Assembly: GCA_949715645.1 (NCBI GenBank)
Contig: OX454525.1
Coordinates: 64,640,844 to 64,704,843, forward strand
Length of the DNA: 64,000 nt
Direction of reading: 5' to 3'
DNA from: Portevinia maculata
Lineage: Eukaryota; Arthropoda; Insecta; Diptera; Syrphidae
Shown: positions 33,296 to 43,010 of the stretch, in pieces
Layout of the letters: the number at the start of each line of letters is the position of its first letter
Position numbering within the stretch: position 1 is the stretch's first letter
Notes under the pieces: generated by a model
Seen by the model: only the letters and a program-made list of their open reading frames with translations
Told to the model about the DNA's origin: nothing
Databases searched by the model: none
Position numbers and translations under genes: made by a program

Positions 33296-33832
33296 CAGTA
33301 GACGCTCGATATAGTGAATCTCGGTAGAGTGAACTATCCAGTAAAGTGAACACACAATTTTTTATACAGACAACTCTAAATAGTGAACAATAAAAATCTC
33401 GATATAGCGAACACACATTTTTTCTCAGGATTAAATAAGAATATTCCAGCTGCAATGCGTCTTAGGCACGTTACCTGGCTTTTAAGACACTTTATCGTTC
33501 CTTCATCTGTTTCGTACTATGCAGTGTTCAAATATCTGCATCATAGCTATGCATGCATAATTTGATTTCGAGTGATAAACGGAGATACACATTATGTTAC
33601 TTGTCAAGATTGATTTCTAACTATATTTATTGTTTACGTTAAATTGTTGTTTTGCTCTTTAATAAATTTAAATAAAAAATCATGTGTCATTGGAACACCG
33701 GACAAAATGTGCATTTTGAATAAAATTTAACTTTGGAAGACCTTTTTGGCTACCCAATCGAAATAGTGAACAACCTCGTTTTAGTGAACATGCCTGGTTT
33801 TTATTAGTTCGCTATATCGAATGTCCACTGTA
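33294..33832. mobile_element. pogo-like MITE (CAGTAGAC...TCGATATAG ends)
   Basis: Element 33296-33830 with TA on both sides (33294-33295, 33831-33832). The ends CAGTAGACGCTCGATATAG and, in reverse, CAGTGGACATTCGATATAG are 19-bp imperfect TIRs. Repeats of TAGTGAAC lie inside both ends. CAGT-G-C starts with a TA target are typical of pogo/Tigger derivatives. No transposase text was found inside, so it is non-autonomous. Confidence 0.75.
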
Positions 33833-35310
33833 TCTCGAAATCCGTTGGAGAGATTTTAAAAAAATTGACAATTCTATAATTTGTAACAAATTTGCGTACC
33901 TAATAAGATTCTGACAAAAAAATATGTTTCATTGAAAGGAGCAATTCTAGACTTTGAGAGCGACATTGTTAATGTGGTTCCCATTTAAGTATCCTGCAGG
34001 CATTATTCCCATTAAAATCTTTGTCATAAAAGGAATTTCTCTATTGTTTCACATTTCCACTGCTTTCCTGTGAAAAATAATTGTTTTCAAACAACTTTGA
34101 TCCAACTCCCCGTTAGTAAGTACACCCACGAGTCCTTTACCCAGCAGCTAAATAGAATTATTTGGCGCATTTATAAACAATTCATATGGCAACCGATCTT
34201 CCTCAGGTACATCGCGTTAAAAATGCGTTTTTCGTATAGGTATCACATATCAGTAATAACAAACAGCCCCCGGACAAGGCCTTAAGTCCTTAAGAATTAA
34301 TATTTCCCCACACACCTCTGGTCATTGCAAGCAAGACTCAATATGCGCCAACAACAACAACAGCATAGGTGTGCAGTGGAACGTAAATAACAAGAACTCA
34401 ACGGTTTTGTTTCCGTTTATTCATTTTCCTGAGATAATATTTCACACTATTTTAATTACATGTCATCTAGGACATCGCACACAAAGAGGGCGAAGCTCTG
34501 AAATTGCTTTCTCGCACGAAATACCAAGCGAGAGACGAGAGCGACTTAGTCCTGGCGGTGCGGTGAACAAAAACCGGAATCCCATAATAGAATAGAATGT
34601 AAATGAAGAACAAAAAGAAGGCATGCAAATATGAAAACAGGATGACGGCGAAAAAACCGTGGAAATGCAGGATGCAAAGCGTAATATAATGGCATATGGC
34701 ACACCTACCCACATTGTGAAAGGTGTTGCCAAGGCGGGTGGAGCTGAGTAAAAATGATCATAATTTTTACGGAGGGAATGAGGCGCACTTTCTCGCCTCT
34801 ATTTGTGGTAATTGTGGCAACAGTGGGTACCTACTTCACGCATTCAAATGCTGGGGCTTATAGAAGCTATTAAATGTTTGTGTTAGGAAAGAAATGCCAC
34901 TCATTCCTTTTTTGTGTTATTCTGTTTTCTGTTTGCTGTTTTCCTTCGCTTGGTCGTTAATGAAATTTTAGCATTTATGTTTAACGAGATTTATACATAA
35001 GAAGCTGTAACTGTAAGCGGAGTGGATGGGGATGTGAGACGATGTTGTAGGGAAATTTGCACGGTATCTATGTTGGGATTACTTTTGTGAAATGATTTAG
35101 GTAGTAAGCGAATTAGCTTTACCACGCTGTAACAATAAAGGGATGTTTGGATTTAAATCTTAACAACGTACCTACCTACATACCTAGTTGCTTGCAGCTT
35201 ACACTTACATTCACTGTTACATATAAGATGAAAATTAGTGAATATTTTAATAAGCTTACCGGATCAACATATATTTCACACGTATGGTATTGAATGTAAG
35301 TCCACTATTA
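33833..35310. other. intergenic stretch
   Basis: Around 34340-34740 the sequence is somewhat less AT-rich and carries overlapping short frames on both strands, but none has recognisable protein features. Nothing else is supported. Confidence 0.45.
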
Positions 35311-35599
35311 TTAACCCGCCAATGGTGACGCAAATTTGACTTTGATCTCAATGGTGACGCCGGTCTCACGCACCGGGGTTTTCAACTGAAGATTTTTCGA
35401 AACGTGTAACTAATAGTTAATTTTTTTTTTAAGTTATGCTCTTTGACAATAAAACAACGATATTTTATCAATTTTTTTTTTTTTTTTTTTTTGAATAATT
35501 AAATTAACAAAATTTTTTTATTAGAGCATTAAAAATAACAAAGTTTTTAGTAATACATTTTTTAAAATTAAGAAAAAAATTAAAGATCACATGTCCATT

Positions 35600-35923
35600 A
35601 AGGAAAATAATGTTTTTTAGTCTTTCGACATTCGGAACTTTTACAAACAAAACAAAAATTGGTATCCTTCCAAACAAAAAAAAACATCTGAAAAAAAATT
35701 TCTGCAGGTAAATAGCTGCTGCAATACGGCACTACGTGTTCAAGACACAAATATTTTTGACATTTTTGGCAAGAGTACTTGGTTTTTCTGTTTTTTTCCA
35801 TCCACACTCATAGCACCGACCAATTCTTGAAGGACCCGATGTCCCAGGTACATCATCTATATGTAAAATACGCGAATAATAACAAAATATTTTACTTACA
35901 TAAACGGTGACACACGGTCTCAC
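35600..35923 (-). pseudogene. piggyBac transposase C-terminal cysteine-rich domain
   Basis: On the minus strand, GTSGPSRIGRCYECGWKK leads, with a one-base shift near 35800, into NRKTKYSCQKCQKYLCLEHV and VPYC. The C-x2-C...C-x2-C-x4-C-x2-H...C pattern is the zinc-binding tail that piggyBac transposases use to bind their ends. The catalytic DDD core is missing and the pieces are in two frames, so this is an internally deleted relic. Confidence 0.75.
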
Positions 35924-35987
35924 GGACCGGATAGTAAAAAAAAAATACTCAACGTGTGCTCACTAAGCAGGTTCGACGTGAACTGAT

Positions 35988-36530
35988 GGTGGGGGTAGAG
36001 CTGTGTCAATCGTGATTGATTCGATCTTTTGACCCGATCACAATAAAGTATTGGTGATTGTAATCACAATGCCCGAAGTCAATCGTTCATCGAGTCAATA
36101 CTTTTGTTCTGTTCTGACTTTCTTTATTACTGATTTCTTATCTACTGAACCAATAAATGTGTTAATATATCAAAATATTTTTATTTATTTCGGCTTATTT
36201 CGTTTTACCAACACATATTTGTTCTACAAAAATATCGCTTCTGTGCAATAACCTCCATTTCCTAATTATTCAAAGGCGTTTTGGTATTTTTGAGTATATT
36301 CACTCCTACAATCCATTCGAATGTATCTGTCTCTATCGAAACTAAATTGAACGAATGATGATTGGGGTTTTTGATTGTATTGAAATTGAATGGAGCAATA
36401 CAATACTCCCATGTCCCATCTGTCATTGATTGATTGAATGATTGATTGAAATGACCGAATCATTTTTTCAACCAATACTTGAACGATTCGATCATTAAAT
36501 TTGAACGATTGACACAGCTCTAGGTGGGGG
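35988..36530. mobile_element. hAT-type MITE nested in the piggyBac-like element
   Basis: The 8-bp TSD GGTGGGGG (35988-35995, 36523-36530) flanks 35996-36522 (527 bp). The ends TAGAGCTGTGTCAATCGT and ACGATTGACACAGCTCTA are exact inverted repeats. Inside are many ATTGATTG/AATCAAT-type short repeats on both strands, so an apparent 98-codon minus-strand frame is a by-product. Confidence 0.88.
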
Positions 36531-36638
36531 ACGTGCAATGCGGCAGCTACTCGAAATTGCAAGAAAAAACATTAAAGGAGAATAAAGTTATTCGAATTTT
36601 TTAACACACCCGGTCTCACAGACCAATTGGCGGGTTAA

Positions 36639-37249
36639 GGAGCTTTTAAAATAAATATATATTTTGTGGACAAAGTTTGTATCTATCTAGGTAAGTATTA
36701 AATATTCCTTAAAGTGAACATTCTTTAACAGGAATAAAGGCATTTAAGGATTAGAGCGCGAATATAACAACCTTGCAAAGGAATTCCTGAAATAATGAGA
36801 TGTGGAAACGTTCAGGCGTGCGTGCATCCTACAACAGAAAACACAACTTATATCATAATAGAGTAAAACACAAAAATATATAAATATCTAATTATATGTA
36901 TAACAACAACGAAAGTTTACCTCATCTCTCCACTCGCTGTAGCACCAAGCGCAAGGCACACACACACGAGGAGCGTTCCCACTCCAAATTTACAAAAGCG
37001 TGTCGCGATAAAAAAGCATAGTTATTTTGTAGTAAGTCGTAGGTATGAAGGTAGGTAGTCGTAGGTATGGCAGTTTATTGAAAATCAAATAAGTACTGAG
37101 TGCAATTTTGGTAACCTGGGTGTTAGCGTTTGTTGATGAGGAGTCCTAGATGTAGAGTTTAATAAAGTTATTAGTTCCTGAATACTTTTCTCAGAAACTT
37201 CGTCAAGTGTATCAAAGAAGGGTTTTCCCAATGCTCGTTGTCTGGTCCT
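36639..37249. other. intergenic stretch
   Basis: No gene seen. The last 170 bases read on the minus strand as RQRALGKPFFDTLDEVSEKS, IQELITLLNSTSRTPHQQ, which looks protein-like but is not recognised. It forms the left side of the target of the LINE at 37262. Confidence 0.35.
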
Positions 37250-38565
37250 AGCTAGTGCCGGTAGCTGCCCAACCGCAGCCATGGAGGTGTTATTGGAACT
37301 GACTCCTCTACACATCATGGTGACGAACGAGGCAGACAAAACAATCCTTAGGATGGCAAAGGAGGGAATTGGGAGAGGGAAATGCATCGGTTCGAAAGAA
37401 CACGGTGACTTACTCAAAAAACTCCCACTTCTTGGCATACCTAGGGACGACAGCATCAGGAAATTCAACTTCGAGAAGAATTTCCAGATAAAGCTCAGCA
37501 ATAAGGAGAACTGGAGCAACGAATCCATAACTTATGGACTGAGCAACCACACAACAAAGTGGTATACGGACGGCTCGAGGACTGAGGAGGGAACTGGTGC
37601 AGGAGTGTTTGGGCCGGGAACTAAGCACTACGAATCCATGGGCAAATGTACCAGCATCTTCCAGGCAGAAATATGTGCCATAGACAGGTGCGTTCGAATC
37701 AACCTCGAGAAAAACTATAGAAATTGCAACATAGCAATAATGTCTGACAGCCAAGCAGCTATAAAGGCTCTTGACGCCTACGTTATCAAGTCTAAACTCG
37801 TGTGGGAATGCCTACAAGGACTGAATAGACTAGGCAAGAATAACAGAATCTCCATCTGCTGGGTGCCTGGCCATGTTGGCATTACGGGCAATGAGGCAGC
37901 GGACTCTCTGGCAAGAAAAGGGGCAGAGGAACCCTTCATAGGACCTGAACCATTCTGCGGGATAGGAGAAAACACTATACGCGAATAGGTCAGGAGACTG
38001 GAGGAAGAAACAAGGGCCAAAACCTTTCTCAACCTCCAAGGTCTGAAGCAAGCAAAGAAACTCTTAGGAAATTACAACCAAAAGAGATTCAAAGTTTGTA
38101 TCGGCCTTAACAAAAACAACCTAAGAATCCTAACAGGCCTCCTCACGGGGCACTGCGGACTCACGGAGCACCTGAGGAAAATGGGCATATCGGAGGACGG
38201 GCTCTGCAGATTCTGCAGTGAAACCTCCGAAACTCCAGACCATATACTGGAATCCTGTGGGGCACTGACCCACAAAAGGATGAAACATTTGGGCAGGCAC
38301 CAAATAACAGACAAGGACATACAAACCATGGACCCACAGCTCATTCTCAGATTCATCAAAGAAACTGGACTGGACGCTGTGCTCTAAGGAGTGTGACCTG
38401 CCAAGGATAAATCAGAGCAATACCTCGACACGCTTCACAAAGAAGTATCTAGAGAGGACTCTGAACGAGGGCATGCACCTCTCCGAGGCACAAGCAAGGG
38501 GACACAATAGACCAATAGGTCGCAGTGTAATATACCCTAACCAAATATCAATCAGCTAGTGCCGG
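37250..38565 (+). mobile_element. 5'-truncated RNase H LINE with 12-bp TSD
   Basis: AGCTAGTGCCGG occurs at 37250-37261 and 38554-38565. The insert 37262-38553 starts in the coding region just before RNase H and ends with a 3' UTR holding ACAATAGACCAATAGGTCGC, the same type of tail as the other LOA-like LINEs here. The target appears to be older Jockey-like LINE debris on the minus strand. Confidence 0.87.
37281..38387 (+). pseudogene. LINE ORF2 C-terminus: RNase H and zinc motif
   Basis: The frame is open upstream of the ATG (SCPTAAMEVLLELTPLHI), so 37281 is not a true start. RNase H: WYTDGSRTEEGTGAGVFG (D), FQAEICAIDRC (E), IMSDSQAAIKALD (D), CWVPGHVGITGNEAADSLAR. A TAG at 37986 breaks the frame. 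In the same frame it resumes as VRRLEEETRAKTFLNLQG, RILTGLLTGHCGLTEHLRKM, and the zinc motif CRFCSETSETPDHILESCGA. Endonuclease and RT are absent through 5' truncation. One stop codon in 1.1 kb means modest age. Confidence 0.85.
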
Positions 38566-38689
38566 ACAGGCGCATTATTAATGAATAAGAGTTTCTTTAT
38601 TGCAACTGCGGTAGCAGGTGTTATATGGGATGCCCTCATTGTCTCCTAAAGACCAGTGTCTCGTGATAATCGCATGGTACCTATAATAC

Positions 38690-38782
38690 AGGGCCAAGCA
38701 CACTGCCTTGTGGTACACCAGCTTCTATTAATCTTAATGTGGAGTGCTCATTTCCTTGTTTAATTCTACAAAATCGTAGTAA
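38690..38782 (-). pseudogene. Jockey-like RT fragment
   Basis: The minus strand gives FCRIKQGNEHSTLRLIEA-GVPQGSVLGPVL, the RT block with the GVPQGS motif, then a stop. No neighbouring RT block can be joined with confidence. It is cut on its high-coordinate side by the mariner-type element starting at 38785. Confidence 0.65.
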
Positions 38783-38899
38783 TACAGGGTGGAGCGCGAA
38801 TCCAAAAACAAAACGTAATAACTTTTTTTCTCTGTGAGTAATCGGCTTTTTTTTTGTTTGGCAGGTTACTATTAAGGTTTATTAAAATAAGTGCTTGGG

Positions 38900-39832
38900 A
38901 TACCAAACAGAGGATTTATATAGTGCAGCGGTACTATGCTTTGCAGTCCTTCATTTCCGTCCAAAGGGAATTTAGACGTTGGCGGCATTCCCCAGAGTAC
39001 ATGTACCATTATGAGGCTGGTAAACATGTTTGCCGAATTTGGATGCATCGCACGAAGACCGTACCATCGAGATCCCTATGTTCGGTTTCAAGACACAGTT
39101 GCGGGTGTAGCATCGTCAATTCAGTCAAATCCAAGCGTTTCGACTCAAAACTTATCGGCGCAAATTGGAGTTAGCGGCGATTGTAACAACGGATAATTGA
39201 TGATGACTTAAACTTGTTTCCTAATAAAGTCCAAATTGCAAGCAAGTTAAACCCTCTGGATTTGCCTATTCGCCTGGAATTTTGTCAAAAAATTATTGAA
39301 ATAACCGAAGAAGACAACAGCATGATAAACTGCTTGTTTATATTTTAAACCCCATTGTAAATAAGCAATATTGCCGAATATGGAGTGAATCTAATCCAGA
39401 AATACTCTATGAGACGGTACTGCACCAGGACCCAGAACGAGTCACTGTTTGGTGCGCAGTTTCAGCAAGGTGCATTGTGGGGCCATACCTCTTTAGAGAA
39501 AACGGTGTAATAGTAACTGTCAATGGGGACCGTTATTTAAAGATGTTGAAGGAGGTTTTTTACCCCGAACCAGCAAGATGGAGCAACTGCACACATATCC
39601 ACACCGGTTATGGCGGAGCTCCAACGAAAATTCCTCAAACAAATTAATATCCAGAAACGAAACTTCATAATCTGCTGGCCACCAAGGTCTCCTGATCTGA
39701 CTGCACCAGACTGTTTTATGGAGTTATGTCAAGCAATAGGTGTACAAAATGAAACCAAGGAATTTGACTGAATTAAAGCAGTCCATTAAAACAATAATTA
39801 AGGCGATCCCGACTTCAACCCTTCAGGCCCTA
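38900..39832 (+). pseudogene. mariner-type transposase relic
   Basis: Pieces in changing frames: a HTH region (SIQSNPSVSTQNLSAQIGVS), LNLFPNKVQIASKLNPLDLP, IRLEFCQKIIEI, NCRIWSESNPEILYETVLH, DPERVTVWCAVSARCIVGP, VNGDRYLKMLKEVFYP. A badly damaged DDE/C-terminal part follows (TKLHNLLATK...). At least four frame changes. The family is the mariner-type group with ERVTVWCA and TVNGDRY blocks. It is closest to the copy at 60290-61250. Confidence 0.75.
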
Positions 39833-40374
39833 TCTAATATATAAAATTCTTGTGTCACAGTTTTAGTGTTTATACTCCTCCGAAACAGGCTTAACCAATT
39901 TTGATGACATTTTATATGTATATTCCGTAGGTATGAGAATCGGTTTATAACTAATTTTTATACCACTAAGTGATAATGGTTGTCTACCACAAACATTTTT
40001 TTTTTTTTTTTTTTTTGGAAAAATTTTTTTTTTTTTTTTTTTTTGATTTACCATTCAAAAATACATATAACCCTTAATTTTCAAACTTCTACTACCAACC
40101 CCCATTTTTTAATAGCAATATTAGTACTGTAATAATCTTCAAATCTCAGTGATCGATAACTGATTTATCATTTATTAGTTTGTTTATTATTCAGTGCGTG
40201 CAAAATCTTAAGGGGAACAATTTAAAATAAACGAGAAATATATACGTGTTTTATGATTGTGAAAGGAAGGTAAAATAATAAAAGAACGAATACATTGTCA
40301 GTATACTGTTTTCCATCATTAAGTACTTCAATTTAATCTATTTAAGTGTGTAGTAAACAATGCAGATGTGCGTA

Positions 40375-41740
40375 TGAGCATGGCACAATTTCGTGAATCA
40401 CAATCACAAGAGGCACGAGCTGAACGAAATCAACAAAGACAATTGGATTGAACGGCTTACTTTTCGGTACGGATCCAGATTCTTACCTATTCCTGAAGTC
40501 AACATTTAATTCATGTTTCCAGATGACATCGTTCGGAGCAACAGAAATAGTTAAAAATAATGCTGCAAATGGTCAACAATTCCATTCAAAATTCAAAATC
40601 AAAGCCCAAGTTTATCACAAAGTGATAAAAGGTAAAAAGTAACAAATTATAGAGAAAAATCGTGAGAAAGTATGTTAAAGCAAAACAAACAATAAACTAT
40701 CCTCTATCCTATTCTTATTCCCATCAGACACCTAAAGAGTCTATATCATAAATTTCAGTTTCCTAGCTCAAACTTTGACTTTCCAATAAAATTGTTTTAT
40801 TTAATTGTGGGCGTGTCAGTGGGCTGATTTTAGAAATTTTATCTCCCGAGCAGTTTTATGAGTCGAAGACCATAAAAAATTTCTGCTTTCCAACTAAAAA
40901 TTCGATTTTTTCGATAAATTTGTTTTTTTTTTTAGTTTGAGTTTTTAGCGTGTCTGTGGGCAGATTTCAAAAATTCTTAAACTTCATTATTTCGGGGACC
41001 TGGAGAGTATATATGGTTAAAGGCTCAATTTTTGACGACAGACGAACGGACATGGCTAGATCGACATTATTATCGATAAATATAGTAACTTTTAGGGGTC
41101 TACGGGCAATATCAAACTTCGCGTCAAAATTAGTATACCCTTAGAATAGGGTATAAATACAGTTAATATGTTGACCGAAAACCCTGTTCAATTGTATTTA
41201 GATATCTAAAATGTTTGTTTAGAAAACTTTTCAACTTATTTGCTTCCAAACAAAAATATTTTTTTGCCACAACGCGATGGTCTTGGTTTCACATTTATTT
41301 TTCGTACAGAATCTTAATATATTGTTAGATTTTTAGTATTCCAAAACGTGGTTCCTCCTTCTTAGTTCCGAAACTTTTTTTTGTTAAAATTGGATTTGTT
41401 ATAAACTTCTTTGGAAGTATTCGCGAAGAACGTATTTCCCGCCATGCGAATTCGCCTTTGTTTTCCTTCATTTCATTCAGCTGATTTTTTTTTTGTGTTC
41501 ATTTGCCACTGACGTTGTCGTGAGGTACTCTATTGAATGAGCACAATGAATTGTTCAAATTATTCAAATCACACGCACAAATTACAAACTGACAATCACG
41601 CTATTGTCATCAATCCTGATAAAACACCAGCGGGAGAGCACATGCGTAGATTTCATGCACCTGTTATTGACGACTTTGCTGGAATCATGGTTGGCGTACG
41701 ACAAATCGACCCGACAAATCGTGATTTGAAGAAGAAATAA
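40375..41740 (+). pseudogene. Helitron RepHel N-terminal fragments
   Basis: 40378 onward: MAQFRESQSQEARAERNQQR, a polar leader typical of Helitron proteins. 40510-40640: FQMTSFGATEIVKNNAANG, FKIKAQVYHKVIKGKK, matching the conserved block before the Helitron-like N domain. After the nested repeat, 41590-41740: DNHAIVINPDKTPAGEHMRR, FHAPVIDDFAGIMVG. The HUH nuclease and helicase domains are missing, so the element depended on a relative for rolling-circle movement. Confidence 0.7.
40692..41156 (+). repeat. GGGCGTGTC repeat, copy C, inside the Helitron
   Basis: Truncated at its 5' side. It keeps the units (TTGTGGGCGTGTCAGTGGGC, AGAGTATATATGGTTAAA), GACATGGCTAGATCGACATT, TTTTAGGGGTCTACGGGCAA and the end TTAGAATAGGGTATAAA. 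Confidence 0.85.
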
Positions 41741-42211
41741 TCATGCTTATTTTGAGATTCGAATGAATAGTCAAGTCGTTCGAATGTCTATTTTCGTTGG
41801 AAAATTTTTCCTTTTTTTTTCCTTTTTTTCCTCAAATAAATTTTCTATTCGATCGAATCTCAAAATACAAATTCTTCTAATTCGACAAACTATCGTTCGA
41901 ATTCGAATGTCAAAATCAGCATAATATTGCTGATACACACTGTTCATACGACGCTCTCCAATATCCGCTAATGTTCTGAAAGGGACAAAACGTCCACAGC
42001 GCTCAATTCCTCTTTCAGTCATAGACCACACCCCACACACTTACAATAAGTTAGATATTTTTCATTTCCCTACGAAAATATTCACTAGAAATAATTTATA
42101 TGGCAAAACAACGTTTGCCGGGTTAGCTAGTATAAAATAAAATTGAATTTTCTATACAATAAAACAAAATTAAAAACATTGATTGAAAATAAAGTAATTT
42201 GAATCTCTCAA

Positions 42212-42998
42212 GTAATCTTGGAATACAGTCAGTCGGCGATCAAAGCAGTAGACAGCGAAACCATAAAGTCAAAAACAGTCAGGAACTGCCAAAAGTCCCT
42301 TAACGAAATAGGCGAACGACATAGGATCACTCTCTGCTGGTTCCCTGGTCTGAGCGACATTGTTGGGAATGAAAACTCACACGAGCTAGCAAGAATCGGG
42401 TCAGAACTTGACGCAATGGATGCCATTACGTCAATAGACATCCCAATTAGTGCAGCAAAAAGAAACATTGACCAAAAACTGAGGGAACAAATTAACACTA
42501 CCTGCTCCCAAAGGCAAGACTGTGTTATATCTCGCAGTCTATGGCCAAAAATCGATGAAAAAAGAACAAAATACATTCTGGAAATGAACAAGCAAGAAAT
42601 ACGTATCTTAACCGGCGTACTAACAGGCCACTGCACCATAGGTGTAATGCCAAACAGGCTGGGCATCAGCTCACCAGACTACTGCAGGAACTGTCAAGAT
42701 ATAGAAGAAACCGAGACCATCAAACACCTGCTTTGCGAGTGTCCAAACCTCCAGACATCTTGACATCTTGATCTGGGCAACAGATTCTTCGAAGACCTAG
42801 AGGACGTAGCGCAGGTACCACTGACGGACACAATCAGGTTTGTCAGGTTTGGCCAACCAGCAAAAATAACTTAAACTGAGTATGGTAAGTGTTTTTATTG
42901 TATGTGTAGTTTTTACCACGTAAAACAACAAGGGATCACAATGGACCAATGGGCCCCGTGCAAGCATAGCACAGCCTTGCTCGAACCTCTACCTAACC
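42212..42998 (+). pseudogene. LINE RNase H C-terminal fragment
   Basis: Open from 42218: SQSAIKAVDSETIKSKTVRN (end of the RNase H Asp block), CWFPGLSDIVGNENSHELAR (His/Asp block, with VPGH changed to FPGL), then IRILTGVLTGHCTIGVMPNR and the zinc motif CRNCQDIEETETIKHLLCEC. A stop occurs at 42761, with DLGNRFFEDLEDVAQVPLTD still in frame beyond it. The 3' UTR has CACAATGGACCAATGGGCC. It is severely 5'-truncated, and the loss of the catalytic His suggests long decay. CTCAAGTA on both sides (42207-42214, 43003-43010) may be the TSD. Confidence 0.75.
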
Positions 42999-43010
42999 TA
43001 GCCTCAAGTA

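Larger units (their letters stand above)
35311..36638 (-). mobile_element. piggyBac-like element, TTAA target
   Basis: TTAA on both sides (35311-35314, 36635-36638). The ends are CCCGCCAATGG (35315) and, in reverse, CCCGCCAATTGG. A subterminal GGTCTCAC motif occurs at 35364, 35915 (internal) and near 36613. TTAA plus CCC ends are diagnostic of the piggyBac superfamily, and a piggyBac-type cysteine-rich C-terminus is encoded inside. A hAT-type MITE (35996-36522) is nested in it. Confidence 0.85.
39833..42130 (+). mobile_element. Helitron, internally deleted
   Basis: It begins with TC (TCTAATATATAAAATTCTTG) and ends with CTAG. A 6-bp-stem hairpin GGCAAA-ACAACG-TTTGCC (42102-42119) lies 11 bases before the end. 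It is inserted between A (39832) and T (42131) without TSD. All four are canonical Helitron traits. Relics of the RepHel protein lie inside, and a GGGCGTGTC repeat (40692-41156) is nested within. Confidence 0.92.
38783..42200 (+). mobile_element. mariner-type element, copy 1, split by a Helitron
   Basis: TA then CAGGGTGGAGCGCGAATCC at 38785. The same start (CAGGTTGGCGCACGAATC) ends the reverse copy at 61362. The transposase relic spans 38900-39832. At 39832/42131 a Helitron interrupts, and the element's AT-rich 3' end (ATAAAATAAAATTGAATTTT, CTATACAATAAAA) resumes, matching the reverse copy at 60190-60265. The 3' terminus itself is not identifiable. Confidence 0.75.

Noticed and set aside
34371..34740. 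Several overlapping 70-90 codon frames
   Set aside because: Probably due to locally higher GC; no domain or splice context recognised.
36266..36562. 98-codon minus-strand frame
   Set aside because: It lies within short ATTGATTG-type repeats of a hAT-type MITE and crosses its TSD.
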